This document shows positions 17,089 to 25,165 of a stretch of 64,000 bases of DNA, piece after piece. The notes beneath the pieces are model-generated. The model was not told the DNA's origin and searched no databases. It saw nothing but the letters and a program-made list of their open reading frames with translations. Position 1 is the first letter of the stretch, and each line of letters starts with the position of its first letter. Origin of the DNA: Candidatus Blautia faecipullorum (GTDB lineage Bacteria; Bacillota; Clostridia; Lachnospirales; Lachnospiraceae); assembly GCA_019115125.1 (NCBI GenBank), contig DXEG01000015.1, positions 1-64,000 on the forward strand, given 5' to 3'. Both the position numbers and the translations under genes were made by a program.

Positions 17089-18009
17089 CTATGCTTCCAT
17101 CAGATATCTCTGCACAGACGCCACCGCGTTGGCGCCGTCTGATACGGCTGTCACCACCTGTCTGAGGTTCTTGGCACGGATGTCGCCCGCCGCAAAAAAT
17201 CCGGGAACACTTGTGATCCCGTCCTCTCCCGCGGCGACATAGCCATTCTCATCAAGCTTCACAAGACCCTTAAGCTTCTGGGTATTGGGGACCACTCCCA
17301 CCGCGATAAACACGCCGTCCACCGGAAGCAGCGTCTCTGTTTCCGTCTTTGTCCCGCGTACCTTCAGGGCCTCCGTTTCCTCTGTTCCTTCTATGGATAC
17401 AGGAACCGTATCCCAGAGGATCTCCACATTGCCGCAGGCGAACAGGCGCTCCTGGAGAATCTTATCCGCTCTTAACTGATTCCTCCTGTGAACCACATAG
17501 ACCTTCCTGCAGATGCGGGACAAAAAGACAGCGTCCTCCACCGCCGTATTCCCGCCTCCCACTACAGCCACAGTGCCGTCCTTAAAGAACGCTCCATCGC
17601 AGGTGGCGCAGTAGGACACGCCCATGCCGCTCAGCTCCTGTTCTCCCGGAATCCCCAACTGCCTGTGTTCTGCTCCGAAGGCAAATATCACCGTCCTGGC
17701 CCTGTACTCATTCTTTTTTGTACGGATAACCTTGAGACTTCCCTCATCTTCGACAGAAACCACTGTTTCGCGCATGGGAACCGCCCCCAGCTTCTCCGCG
17801 TGAGCGGCCATGGCTTCCCCCAGCTCCATACCGTTCATGCCCGGCAGTCCCGGATAGTTGTCCACCTCATAGGTATTGACGATCTGACCGCCCTGGGTGA
17901 ATTTTTTTTCCAGCCACAGCGTTTTCAGCCTTGCTCTTGCCGCGTAGACTGCCGCGCTGATCCCCGCGGGCCCGGCTCCCAGTATCGCTAAATCATAAAT
18001 TTCCGTCAT
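17089..18009 (-). CDS. trxB: Thioredoxin reductase
   Basis: The 306-residue NADPH- and FAD-dependent enzyme reduces thioredoxin in the cytoplasm. It shows the FAD-binding GAGPAG (residues 11-16), the redox-active CATC pair (about 134-137), the NADPH-binding GGGNTA (about 152) and the C-terminal FAD motif GFFAAGD. ATG 18009 follows AGGAGGAAT. No thioredoxin gene adjoins it here; it appears monocistronic. Confidence 0.96.
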   Translation of the reverse strand: MTEIYDLAILGAGPAGISAAVYAARARLKTLWLEKKFTQGGQIVNTYEVDNYPGLPGMNGMELGEAMAAHAEKLGAVPMRETVVSVEDEGSLKVIRTKKNEYRARTVIFAFGAEHRQLGIPGEQELSGMGVSYCATCDGAFFKDGTVAVVGGGNTAVEDAVFLSRICRKVYVVHRRNQLRADKILQERLFACGNVEILWDTVPVSIEGTEETEALKVRGTKTETETLLPVDGVFIAVGVVPNTQKLKGLVKLDENGYVAAGEDGITSVPGFFAAGDIRAKNLRQVVTAVSDGANAVASVQRYLMEA

Positions 18010-18021
18010 AATTCCTCCTTC

Positions 18022-18063
18022 TCAGTACAGCCCGCGCCATTCGTAAAACCGCACTGCGCGCTT
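18022..18063 (+). repeat. Dispersed repeat, family 2, copy A
   Basis: This 42 bp segment, just upstream of trxB, matches 34755-34796 at 38 of 42 positions by eye. The shared core CATTCGTAAAACC is followed by GCACTGCG(C/T)GC, a potential short hairpin. Flanking sequences are unrelated. Nature unknown. Confidence 0.55.
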
Positions 18064-18249
18064 CATTTGATGGTCTCCGCTTGTATGCGGTGATTCCTGC
18101 TACCATTTATTGTTCTGATTGATAGCATACAGGCAAATCCACGAATCTACAAACCGGAGAGCATTACATATTGTCTGATGCTATCAGTTTAGCATAGAAT
18201 CCTGCCTTTTCCAATATGATTATAGAGACACCAAGCTTCTGAGGTCTTT

Positions 18250-20013
18250 ATGTCTTTATCATTCCGCAAATTCAAAAAGCCTATTCTCATAGCGCTTCTT
18301 TTATGTCTCACTTTTCTTGCCGGAACCGGGATCGGATGTCTTTCCCGCCGTGCCTGGTCGGAAAACGGAAAATTTGAAGCTTTTACACAGGAAATTTTTC
18401 AGAAGGAGGTGTCGGGAAGCCTTCTGTCTCTCCATTATTCTCTCGCGCACCCGGAAAAAGAGGGAATCGGCCGCCCCGAGCCTGTCCTCGGAACGGTAAG
18501 CTCCGATATGTCGGATACATATAAGCTCTATGGATCCTATATAAAAAAGCTCAAAGACTTTTCCTATTCCAGGCTGTCCCGGGAAAACCAGCTCACTCTC
18601 GATATGCTTCTGCTCTATTTTGACACACAGTGCTCCCTCGGCGGCAACGTGCTGCTGGAGGAAATGCTTTCTCCCAGTCTCGGAATCCAGGCCCAGCTTC
18701 CTGTGCTCCTGGCAGAGTATGCTTTCTATGAGGATCAGGATATCTCCGATTACCTGAATCTTCTTATCTCTATTGGCCCATATTTTGACAGTATTCTCAA
18801 ATTCGAGCAGGAAAAGGCAGACGCGGGCTTCTTTATGAGCGACGCCTCCCTGGACCGTATCCTGGCCCAGTGCGCCGCCTTTATTGAGAACCCGGAAGAG
18901 AACTATATGCTGGAGATCTTTCACGAAAAGCTGGAGGAATATGGAAAATTTTCTCCAGAAGAACAGGAAGAGCTCCAAAAACAGCACAAGAGTATTCTTT
19001 TAAACAAAGTAGTTCCGGCCTACCGGAAACTGATGACCGGTCTGGAGTCGCTGAGAGGTTCCGGCGGGGCCAGCCGCGGCCTGGCCCACTATCAGGGGGG
19101 AAAGGATTACTACGAATATCTGCTGAAAAGTCAGGTCGGATCCTATGTCACTGTGGCGCAGGTTCAGCAGCGTCTGGCTCTTCAGTTATCCAGAGACGCG
19201 GAAACCGTCCGTCTGATGCTGAAGGAACAGCCCTCGCTTTTGCGGAAGCTGGCGGGCGGCGCAGACCTTGACAGCTTTTCTCCCGCTGACGCGCTGGAAA
19301 CCTTAAGCCAGGCAATCCGGAAGGATTTTCCGGCTCTTGAAAAGCCGGAATATGAAGTCCGGTATGTTCATGAGTCTATGGAGGATTATCTGAGTCCCGC
19401 CTTCTACCTGACGCCGCCGCTGGATACAGGAAGCCCTAATGTGATTTATATTAACCGCTCAGGCCGCAGCTCGAATCTGGAGCTTTTTACCACCCTGGCT
19501 CATGAAGGATTCCCGGGACATCTTTACCAGACCGTTTATTTCGCCTCCTGCCGCCCGGACGACATCCGGTATCTCATTACCTCCAGCGGATATGTGGAGG
19601 GCTGGGCCACCTATATCGAATCCTTCGCCTACCAGTATGCCGGGGACCTTCTCAAGGATGAAGCCGCCGCAGATCTCACCAGGCTTGCCTGGCTAAACCG
19701 CAGTATCAATCTCTGCATCTACTCCCTCCTGGATATCGGCATACACTACCAGGGGTGGACGCAGACCGCCTCCGACAGGCTTCTGAACTCTCTGGGAGTC
19801 ACCGACAGCTCTGTCACAGCGGAAATTTACCAGTATATTGTAGAAACCCCCGCCAACTATCTGAAGTATTACCTGGGCTATCTGAACTTTCTGGATCTCA
19901 GAACCGAATATGAAAATAAGCTTGGAAAGGAATTTGACCTTGCAGAATTTCATAAGAAAATTTTGGAGATCGGCCCCGTGCCCTTCCCCATTCTGCAGAA
20001 ATATATGAACTGA
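18250..20013 (+). CDS. Membrane-anchored or secreted DUF885 family protein (putative zinc peptidase)
   Basis: The 587-residue protein has an N-terminal hydrophobic segment (about 12-30) that can act as a signal anchor, followed by a large helical domain typical of DUF885. The HEGFPGH motif near residue 418 resembles the HExxH zinc site of metallopeptidases, and EGWATYIESF near 450 may supply the third ligand, as proposed for the family. Substrate unknown. The Shine-Dalgarno is weak (GAGGTC) before ATG 18250. Monocistronic, divergent from trxB. Confidence 0.85.
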   Translation: MSLSFRKFKKPILIALLLCLTFLAGTGIGCLSRRAWSENGKFEAFTQEIFQKEVSGSLLSLHYSLAHPEKEGIGRPEPVLGTVSSDMSDTYKLYGSYIKKLKDFSYSRLSRENQLTLDMLLLYFDTQCSLGGNVLLEEMLSPSLGIQAQLPVLLAEYAFYEDQDISDYLNLLISIGPYFDSILKFEQEKADAGFFMSDASLDRILAQCAAFIENPEENYMLEIFHEKLEEYGKFSPEEQEELQKQHKSILLNKVVPAYRKLMTGLESLRGSGGASRGLAHYQGGKDYYEYLLKSQVGSYVTVAQVQQRLALQLSRDAETVRLMLKEQPSLLRKLAGGADLDSFSPADALETLSQAIRKDFPALEKPEYEVRYVHESMEDYLSPAFYLTPPLDTGSPNVIYINRSGRSSNLELFTTLAHEGFPGHLYQTVYFASCRPDDIRYLITSSGYVEGWATYIESFAYQYAGDLLKDEAAADLTRLAWLNRSINLCIYSLLDIGIHYQGWTQTASDRLLNSLGVTDSSVTAEIYQYIVETPANYLKYYLGYLNFLDLRTEYENKLGKEFDLAEFHKKILEIGPVPFPILQKYMN

Positions 20014-20103
20014 CGGGCTAAACCACCGCAAAGCATATTCCAGAATTCCCGAAGTCCGTCGAATGCCTGCCTGACGTATCGCGCAAAAGACGTACAGGAC
20101 GTT

Positions 20104-20556
20104 TTACCGCTCCTGTACGTCTTCATAATTCCTGAAAAATCTCTGCAGATTTCCCAGCGCTTTCATAAGCACTTCTGTTTCCTCCTTATCCAGGCCTTCC
20201 AGCACCGCGAGCACCATCCGCTCATGGAACATTCTGTGATGAGCGTAGGCCCGTTCACCTTTCTCAGACAGAGAAACAAGAACGATCCTCCTGTCTTTCT
20301 CGCTGCGCACACGCTTTACGTATCCCTTTTTTACCAGGTTATTGATGGCGATCGTCACTGTCCCCACCGTCACCGAAAGGGTCCGCGCCACTGCAGACAT
20401 ATTTTTTGGCTCCTGTACGCCGATGGCCTCTATCACATGCATGTCATTCATGGAAATATCCTTGTATTCAGAGGTTATCAGCGCTTTTTCTTCAATACCC
20501 GTAATCTCTTTAAATAATTTTACCAGCACGTCGTTTACTGTTTCGTATGAGCTCAT
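20104..20556 (-). CDS. fabT: FabT-like MarR family repressor of fatty acid synthesis
   Basis: The 150-residue protein is a MarR winged helix (recognition region SAVARTLSVTVGTVTIAINNL, wing RVRSEKDRRIVLVSL). The N-terminal EYKDISMNDMHVIEAIG and the SVTVGTVT segment resemble FabT of streptococci and lactococci. Its promoter carries an 11 bp perfect inverted repeat, and the fab operon promoter 43 kb away carries a matching one, so it probably represses both. In known systems FabT uses acyl-ACP as corepressor and its gene sits at the head of the fab cluster, unlike here. ATG 20556 follows GGAGG. Confidence 0.88.
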   Translation of the reverse strand: MSSYETVNDVLVKLFKEITGIEEKALITSEYKDISMNDMHVIEAIGVQEPKNMSAVARTLSVTVGTVTIAINNLVKKGYVKRVRSEKDRRIVLVSLSEKGERAYAHHRMFHERMVLAVLEGLDKEETEVLMKALGNLQRFFRNYEDVQER

Positions 20557-20581
20557 GGCTGCCTCCTTTCCTGATATTTTT

Positions 20582-20610
20582 ATTATACCTCAAAATACTT
20601 TGAAGCACAA
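20582..20610 (-). promoter_or_regulatory. fabT promoter
   Basis: On the minus strand TTGTGC (20605-20610) and TATAAT (20582-20587) are 17 bp apart. The -35 lies inside the inverted repeat at 20592-20618, so a bound repressor would block it. Transcription would begin near 20575, with a 20 nt leader. Confidence 0.65.
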
Positions 20611-20618
20611 AGTATTTT
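20592..20618. promoter_or_regulatory. FabT operator (autoregulatory)
   Basis: AAAATACTTTG and CAAAGTATTTT form a perfect 11 bp inverted repeat around AAGCA. Its 21 bp core (ATACTTTGA-N3-ACAAAGTAT) aligns with the repeat over the fab operon -10 at 63794-63814. It overlaps the fabT -35 and lies about 15 bp upstream of the likely capA-type promoter on the other strand, so both could be affected. Confidence 0.75.
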
Positions 20619-20654
20619 TTTCAACAAATTCTTTTAATAAACTGCTCAATTTGC

Positions 20655-20660
20655 TATAAT
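20655..20660 (+). promoter_or_regulatory. Likely -10 of the CapA-like gene
   Basis: A perfect TATAAT, with only a weak -35 (TTTTAA) 17 bp upstream, precedes the structured leader that starts near 20667. It points away from fabT. Confidence 0.45.
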
Positions 20661-20673
20661 GATGATGTCCGGG

Positions 20674-20730
20674 GCAAATAGCCAAAGATCCAACGCAGGC
20701 ATGCCTGCAAAGGGATTTTGGGATATTTGG
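20674..20730 (+). promoter_or_regulatory. Long leader hairpin upstream of the CapA-like gene
   Basis: Positions 20675-20691 can pair with 20713-20729 in a 17 bp helix with two mismatches and one G-T, capped by the palindrome GCAGGCATGCCTGC (20695-20708). The hairpin would lie at the very 5' end of the transcript, about 100 nt before the start codon, and has no T-run, so it is not a terminator. Role unknown: mRNA stability, a protein site or a small RNA are possible. Confidence 0.5.
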
Positions 20731-20828
20731 CCTCATTCCTATGATAAAACAAAATCACAAATTTCATCCGGTTCCTCTCATTACCATGACAGGAACTGTA
20801 AACTGCAGAAACTATAAAGGAAGATACT

Positions 20829-22346
20829 ATGAAAAAAAACCAGAATATCCCATTAAATTACAGAGAAAAAAGCAATTCAAGAATTGCGCTTCTGTGTTCG
20901 GTGGCTGTGCTTGTAGTACTGGTTCTCTTTTTTCACCAGCTCGACTACACGTTGATACAGAAGCCCCGTGAAGAGGCCGCCAGACAGGCGGAAAAAGAAA
21001 AAGCCGCCGCTGAGCTGGCGGCAAACACCCCGGAGGTAAGCACAGCTTCCGTTATTGCCGTAGGAGACAATCTTTATCATGAAACTCTTCTTCTCTCCGG
21101 GCAAAACGAATCCGGAGAATGGAACTACGACCACATTTATACAAATGTCCTGGATGAGATCCAGGCCGCGGACGTGGCGATGGTAGACCAGGAGACTGTA
21201 TTTACCACAAATCATGACGCTATTTCCAGCTATCCTTCCTTTGCCACGCCTACGGAGGTAGGAGACGCGCTTGTCAAAGCCGGTTTCGACGTCATTGAAT
21301 CCGCCACCAACCACATTGATGATTACAGCTATGATTATCTGTCTCAGACCTTTGATTTTTGGGAGACAAATTATCCTGAAATCCCGGTCCTGGGCATCCA
21401 TCCCACCGAGGAGGACGCGAATTCAGTAAAAACCCTGGAGGTCAACGGCATCACCATCGCTTTTCTGGATTATACATACGGAACAAATAATTCCGGAGCC
21501 GGAGAAGGCCGGGAATATATGATCGATATTTTCGATAAGGATAAGGTTGCCTCCATGATCGCCCAGGCAAAGGAGATCAGCGACTGTGTGATCTTTGTTG
21601 CGCATTGGGGAAAAGAAGACGAACCTATGCCTACCGAATACGAAAAGCAATGGGCTGTTTTTCTTATGAAGCAGGGCGTGGACGTGGTGATCGGCGGTCA
21701 TCCTCATATTCTCCAGCCCTACGGACGAATGTCGGACAATGAAGGAAATGAAATGGTGATCTTCTACTCTCTTGGAAATTTCGTCTCCACCCAGCAGTCG
21801 CTTGCAAATCTTCTGGGCGGTATGGCGCAGTTCACAATTCAGAAATCCGTTCTGAAGGGGGAGACTACCGTCCAGATCCTCACTCCCGAGGTGAAGCCTC
21901 TTGTCATGCACTATGATCGTGACAACGGAGAATACGGCCCCTATATGCTGGAAGATTACACAGAAGAACTGGCCTCCCGGCACAGTGTCCGGGAGATTAT
22001 CGGAGATGAATTTACTCTCTCCAATCTTCAGACGGAATTTGAGCAGATCATGTCTATGAACGTGACCCCGTCCACCAATACCTCTCTGTTGGAGGTCAGC
22101 TTCGATTACGAGATGAATATGTACGACGCCAACGGGAATATTGTGGAGGACACCTGGTCCATAAGCGCCGACCAGTACCGGCAGGAGCTGGCGGATGGAA
22201 CCGCCTCCCAGGATGGCTCTGAGGAAAGCGGTTCCGACGCCGGAGATTACGACGGTTCCGAGGATGACGGCAGTTACGGGGATGAGGATTCCGGATATTA
22301 TGACACAGACTACTATGACGATTCCGAGTATTACGACGAATATTAA
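20829..22346 (+). CDS. CapA family protein, membrane-anchored, with acidic Tyr-rich tail
   Basis: The 505-residue protein has a membrane anchor (about 18-40), a charged coil, and a CapA domain (about 70-330) with the metallophosphatase-like pattern AVGDNLYH, ESATNHIDDY, AHWGKEDEP and GGHPHILQP. CapA proteins take part in poly-gamma-glutamate or related capsule metabolism, but single CapA genes like this one are common and their substrate is usually unknown; no capBC genes lie nearby. The last 45 residues are nearly all Asp, Glu, Ser, Gly and Tyr, which is unusual. ATG 20829 follows AAAGGAAG. Confidence 0.85.
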   Translation: MKKNQNIPLNYREKSNSRIALLCSVAVLVVLVLFFHQLDYTLIQKPREEAARQAEKEKAAAELAANTPEVSTASVIAVGDNLYHETLLLSGQNESGEWNYDHIYTNVLDEIQAADVAMVDQETVFTTNHDAISSYPSFATPTEVGDALVKAGFDVIESATNHIDDYSYDYLSQTFDFWETNYPEIPVLGIHPTEEDANSVKTLEVNGITIAFLDYTYGTNNSGAGEGREYMIDIFDKDKVASMIAQAKEISDCVIFVAHWGKEDEPMPTEYEKQWAVFLMKQGVDVVIGGHPHILQPYGRMSDNEGNEMVIFYSLGNFVSTQQSLANLLGGMAQFTIQKSVLKGETTVQILTPEVKPLVMHYDRDNGEYGPYMLEDYTEELASRHSVREIIGDEFTLSNLQTEFEQIMSMNVTPSTNTSLLEVSFDYEMNMYDANGNIVEDTWSISADQYRQELADGTASQDGSEESGSDAGDYDGSEDDGSYGDEDSGYYDTDYYDDSEYYDEY

Positions 22347-22368
22347 GCCCCTCCGGGTGTTTAAGCAG

Positions 22369-22405
22369 AAACCTCCGTGCTTATACAACAGGGACGGAGG
22401 TTTTT
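22369..22405 (+). terminator. Terminator after the CapA-like gene
   Basis: AAACCTCCGT (22369-22378) pairs with ACGGAGGTTT (22394-22403), followed by TT. A perfect 10 bp stem 22 bp after the stop codon. Confidence 0.85.
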
Positions 22406-22529
22406 CAGGCGAGGGGCTGGATTCTTTGGTCATTTTTCGTACTGGCCCGTGCATTTTCAGCAAGTGAAAATGCCGGGAATGAACTGTAACTTTCAAATCT
22501 TTATGAAATCCTGCGGGGAAACAAAGCAA

Positions 22530-22558
22530 TAGACAACGCCTGATATTTCCTGTATAAT
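22530..22558 (+). promoter_or_regulatory. Promoter of the riboflavin transporter transcript
   Basis: TAGACA (22530-22535) and TATAAT (22553-22558) are 17 bp apart. Transcription from near 22565 gives a leader of about 340 nt holding the FMN riboswitch. The first 120 nt before the aptamer is not explained. Confidence 0.65.
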
Positions 22559-22687
22559 ATGATTATTCTTTTTTTACAAGAGTACACACGATAAAGAGAG
22601 GATATTTTCTCCGATCAGAACACAACTGTTCAGGAGAAGGGAACGCGCCGGCACACACTGGCGCCAGAACGGCAACTGAATATAAGT

Positions 22688-22795
22688 GTCTTCGGGGCAG
22701 GGTGAAATTCCCGATTGGCGGTAAAGTCCGCGAGCGTAACAGCACGATTTGGTGAAATTCCAAAACCAACAGTATAGTCTGGATGAAAGAAGATA
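22688..22795 (+). promoter_or_regulatory. FMN riboswitch (RFN element)
   Basis: The conserved blocks appear in order: TCTTCGGGGCAGGGTG, AAATTCCCGA, TTGGCGGT, AGTCCGCGAGC, GATTTGGTGAAATTCC, and AGTCTGGATG-AAAGAAGA, with the P1 stem formed by TCTTC and GAAGA. This class binds flavin mononucleotide. It is followed by an intrinsic terminator at 22854-22890, so high FMN should stop transcription of the riboflavin importer gene downstream. Confidence 0.97.
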
Positions 22796-22853
22796 GTATC
22801 AGATTTTGCGGCATGAGGCGCGCCTGCCCTGCTTCGCGGTCTGAATCTTACTG

Positions 22854-22890
22854 ACACCTGAAAGGCATTATTTCAGGTGTTAATTTTTTA
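22854..22890 (+). terminator. Expression-platform terminator of the FMN riboswitch
   Basis: ACACCTGAAA (22854-22863) pairs with TTTCAGGTGT (22871-22880), followed by TAATTTTTTA. It lies between the aptamer and the start codon at 22909, as expected for transcriptional control. Confidence 0.9.
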
Positions 22891-22908
22891 GACTACGGAG
22901 GAAAAATT

Positions 22909-23556
22909 ATGAACAGCAAAACAAAAAAAATCACAACCATCGCAATGCTCTCGGCCATCACCTACATCGTCATGGCAGTGGGAAGGATACCTGTAATACT
23001 TTTTCTCAAGTATGACCCTTCCGATATTGTCGTCACACTGGGAGGGCTGATCTGGGGGCCTATGACCTCCTGTATCGTATCTGTTATTGTAGCGGTCACT
23101 GAGATGCTGACTGTTAGCGATACCGGAATTCTGGGCTGTATTATGAACATTGTGCAGACCGTTTCCTTTGCCTGCACAGCCGCGGCAATTTACAAAAAAA
23201 GGCGCAGCCTGTCCGGCGCGGTAGCCGCTCTTGCCGCCGGCTGCCTCACGATGGTCGCCGTGATGCTTCTGTGGAACTATCTGATCACTCCTCTTTACAT
23301 GGGCTATCCAAGGGAGGCCGTAGCCCAGCTCCTGCTTCCCGCTTTTCTGCCTTTTAATCTATTGAAGGGCGGACTGAACGCGGCGGCGACCTTCCTGCTG
23401 TATAAACCGGTGGTCACCGCTCTGAGAAAGAGCGGTTATGTGGCTCCCTCTCCGGAAGCTTCCGGGAAAAAGAGACACACAGGATACCTGCTGCTTGCGG
23501 GTATGGTAGTCGTCACCTGCGTCCTTATCATCCTGTCCATGAATGGAACTATTTGA
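22909..23556 (+). CDS. ribU: ECF transporter substrate-binding subunit for riboflavin
   Basis: The 215-residue membrane protein has six hydrophobic helices and the RibU-type opening (IAMLSAITYIVMAV, then LKYDPSDIVVTLGGLIWGP). It would bind riboflavin and work with a shared energising module (EcfAA'T) encoded elsewhere. Control by an FMN riboswitch makes riboflavin the most likely substrate. ATG 22909 follows GGAGG. A perfect terminator follows at 23563-23590. Confidence 0.95.
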   Translation: MNSKTKKITTIAMLSAITYIVMAVGRIPVILFLKYDPSDIVVTLGGLIWGPMTSCIVSVIVAVTEMLTVSDTGILGCIMNIVQTVSFACTAAAIYKKRRSLSGAVAALAAGCLTMVAVMLLWNYLITPLYMGYPREAVAQLLLPAFLPFNLLKGGLNAAATFLLYKPVVTALRKSGYVAPSPEASGKKRHTGYLLLAGMVVVTCVLIILSMNGTI

Positions 23557-23562
23557 TCCTCA

Positions 23563-23598
23563 CAGCAGTCCGGCACAAGCCGGACTGCTGATCATTTT
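23563..23598 (+). terminator. ribU terminator
   Basis: CAGCAGTCCGGC (23563-23574) pairs perfectly with GCCGGACTGCTG (23579-23590) around ACAA, followed by ATCATTTT. Confidence 0.85.
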
Positions 23599-23657
23599 CC
23601 TCTCTTTTTCACAGTAATTCTTCCGGCAGATACCCCTATGCTGTATGGCTGTTGCTT

Positions 23658-24230
23658 TTAATCTGCGTTCTCAATATCCTCAGTGGTAATAAGGGCGTCC
23701 CTCTGCAGATACTGCACAGCCTTCAGTGCATACTGATGAGCCTCCTGACTGGAGCCCGCCACAGCGTCAGTAACTACCCGGATATGATAATCATGCTGGT
23801 GCGCGTCAACCGCCGTATAATGGATACAGACATCCGTGAGCCCGCCGACCAGATAAAGAGTATGGACACAAAGCCCTTTCAGAAGAATTTCCAGGTCTGT
23901 GCCGAAAAAAGCGCTGTAGCGTCTTTTAGAAATCAGATATTCTCCTTCTATCGGGTAGGTAAGTCTGGCATAGTCCGTATTGGGCGAGGTCTCGATACAG
24001 TGAATTCCTTCCGCACCATCCAGCTCCCGTCCGAAATCGCTCATATCCGCCCGGTGAACCTCCTTGATCTGAATCACCGGAAGCTTTTTTGCCCGAAAGA
24101 CATCCAGTACTCTTTTCGCGCTGCGGATGCAGTCCCACCTGGGATCATTCATATTATCTTCCGTCATTTCCATGAAATCTTCCTGCTGAATATCAATCAC
24201 AAGAAGCGCGCTGCCTGATTCTATTTTCAT
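23658..24230 (-). CDS. Isochorismatase-fold cysteine hydrolase
   Basis: The 190-residue protein has the isochorismatase/nicotinamidase pattern: LLVIDIQQEDF with the catalytic Asp near residue 14, a Lys in ISKRRYSAF near 101, and the nucleophile Cys in TDVCIHYTAVDA near 134. Family members hydrolyse small amides or vinyl ethers such as nicotinamide or isochorismate; the substrate cannot be read here and no partner gene adjoins. ATG 24230 follows AAAGGA and replaces an upstream alternative lacking a ribosome site. Two strong hairpins lie just upstream (24259-24328). Confidence 0.9.
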   Translation of the reverse strand: MKIESGSALLVIDIQQEDFMEMTEDNMNDPRWDCIRSAKRVLDVFRAKKLPVIQIKEVHRADMSDFGRELDGAEGIHCIETSPNTDYARLTYPIEGEYLISKRRYSAFFGTDLEILLKGLCVHTLYLVGGLTDVCIHYTAVDAHQHDYHIRVVTDAVAGSSQEAHQYALKAVQYLQRDALITTEDIENAD

Positions 24231-24258
24231 ATCAGTATTCCTTTCTGCATACAACATT

Positions 24259-24328
24259 CAAGACTCGTCCGCGAGTCTTGGCGCGGGATTCGGGTCAGCT
24301 CTGCTGACAAAATTCTTTCCCGAATCCC
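24259..24328. repeat. Pair of perfect palindromic stem-loops
   Basis: CAAGACTCG-TCCG-CGAGTCTTG (24259-24280) is followed four bases later by GGGATTCGGG...CCCGAATCCC (24285-24328), which encloses TCAGC-TCT-GCTGA. None has a T-run. In minus-strand orientation they end about 30 nt before the hydrolase start codon. They resemble REP-type palindromic units or a strongly folded leader. Confidence 0.6.
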
Positions 24329-24621
24329 TGCGCATCCTCGCGGAACGTATATCAGAGGGGGATTGACACCCGCTACTGATACAGAATTGTTACTCACCGC
24401 CTATCGGGGCGGGAGTCATCTCACTCTGATATAAATTGATTCATATACTGAACAGCCAGTTCAGCTATCGGCTTTCTCTATTATATACTTTTCCTTTGCG
24501 CGGTCTTTTATATTAGTCTCTGTCAAAATTTATTCCTAAATTCTCTTTCATAAAACTTCTCCTTAAATCAGTTTGATATGCCTAGTATTCTATCATAAAT
24601 TCTCGCTGAAATCTCTGATAA
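24329..24621. other. Intergenic region
   Basis: About 290 bp between the palindromes and the nuclease-like remnant. It contains a GCCT/GGGGC-type hairpin near 24400-24420 and is otherwise without recognisable signals. Confidence 0.4.
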
Positions 24622-25050
24622 TTGCACAGAATTTCACAGAAATTGCAGGAAACCCAAATATTCTTTTTGCTATTGTCAATGTCCGTAGTCTTTTTTATAA
24701 TAGAATCCAGAACAGAAGGACCAAAGGATACCACCGCAGTTTTTGAGGGCGGATTTGTAGCGCGGATCCAGGAAGAGATCAGGCTGATAAAGGCAAGCCG
24801 TGAAATGGAGGAGCAGTATATGTTGTTGGAGGAGCTGATCAGGGAAGAAAGAGAAGAGGGCAATGCTCAGGGAAAAATTTCATCAATCCTGGAGCTGCTG
24901 TCAGATCTTGGAGAAATACCGGAGGATATCCGCAGAGCAGTAACAGAGGAAAGAGATCCCGAAGTTTTAAAATTTTATTTAAAACAGGCGTCTGCGGCGA
25001 ATACCATGGAAGCCTTCCGGCAGGCGGCGGCTGAGAAAATGCGCGGATGA
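24622..25050 (+). pseudogene. C-terminal remnant of an Rpn/PD-(D/E)XK family putative transposase-nuclease
   Basis: The frame encodes up to 142 residues. From about residue 60 on it has the pattern typical of the C-terminal part of Rpn-like proteins: a charged helix with EELIREEREEGNAQGK, then LLSDLGEIPEDIRRAVTEERDPEVLKFYLKQA split over two helices. The N-terminal nuclease domain, with its PD-(D/E)XK residues, is absent, and no ribosome site precedes the first ATG. I therefore treat it as a decayed remnant. Rpn proteins are often multicopy and promote recombination. The exact start of the remnant is uncertain. Confidence 0.5.
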
Positions 25051-25165
25051 CCCGTCGCGCCCTGTAACAGAAAAAATATAAGAAAATCGGAGGAATTCTG
25101 TAATGATTCCAAAGAGAAAGATCTGATATACAAAAGAAATCCATACATATATTTCTGTATAACCA

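Noticed and set aside
20667-20735. c-di-GMP-I riboswitch in the CapA-like leader
   Set aside because: GGGGCAAA and AACGCA...GCAAAG recall pieces of that class, but the order, the joining regions and the tetraloop-receptor are wrong; the sequence is better explained by one long hairpin.
22195-22467. Plus-strand frame of 90 codons at the end of the CapA-like gene
   Set aside because: It is a shadow of the acidic tail coding sequence and runs through the terminator.
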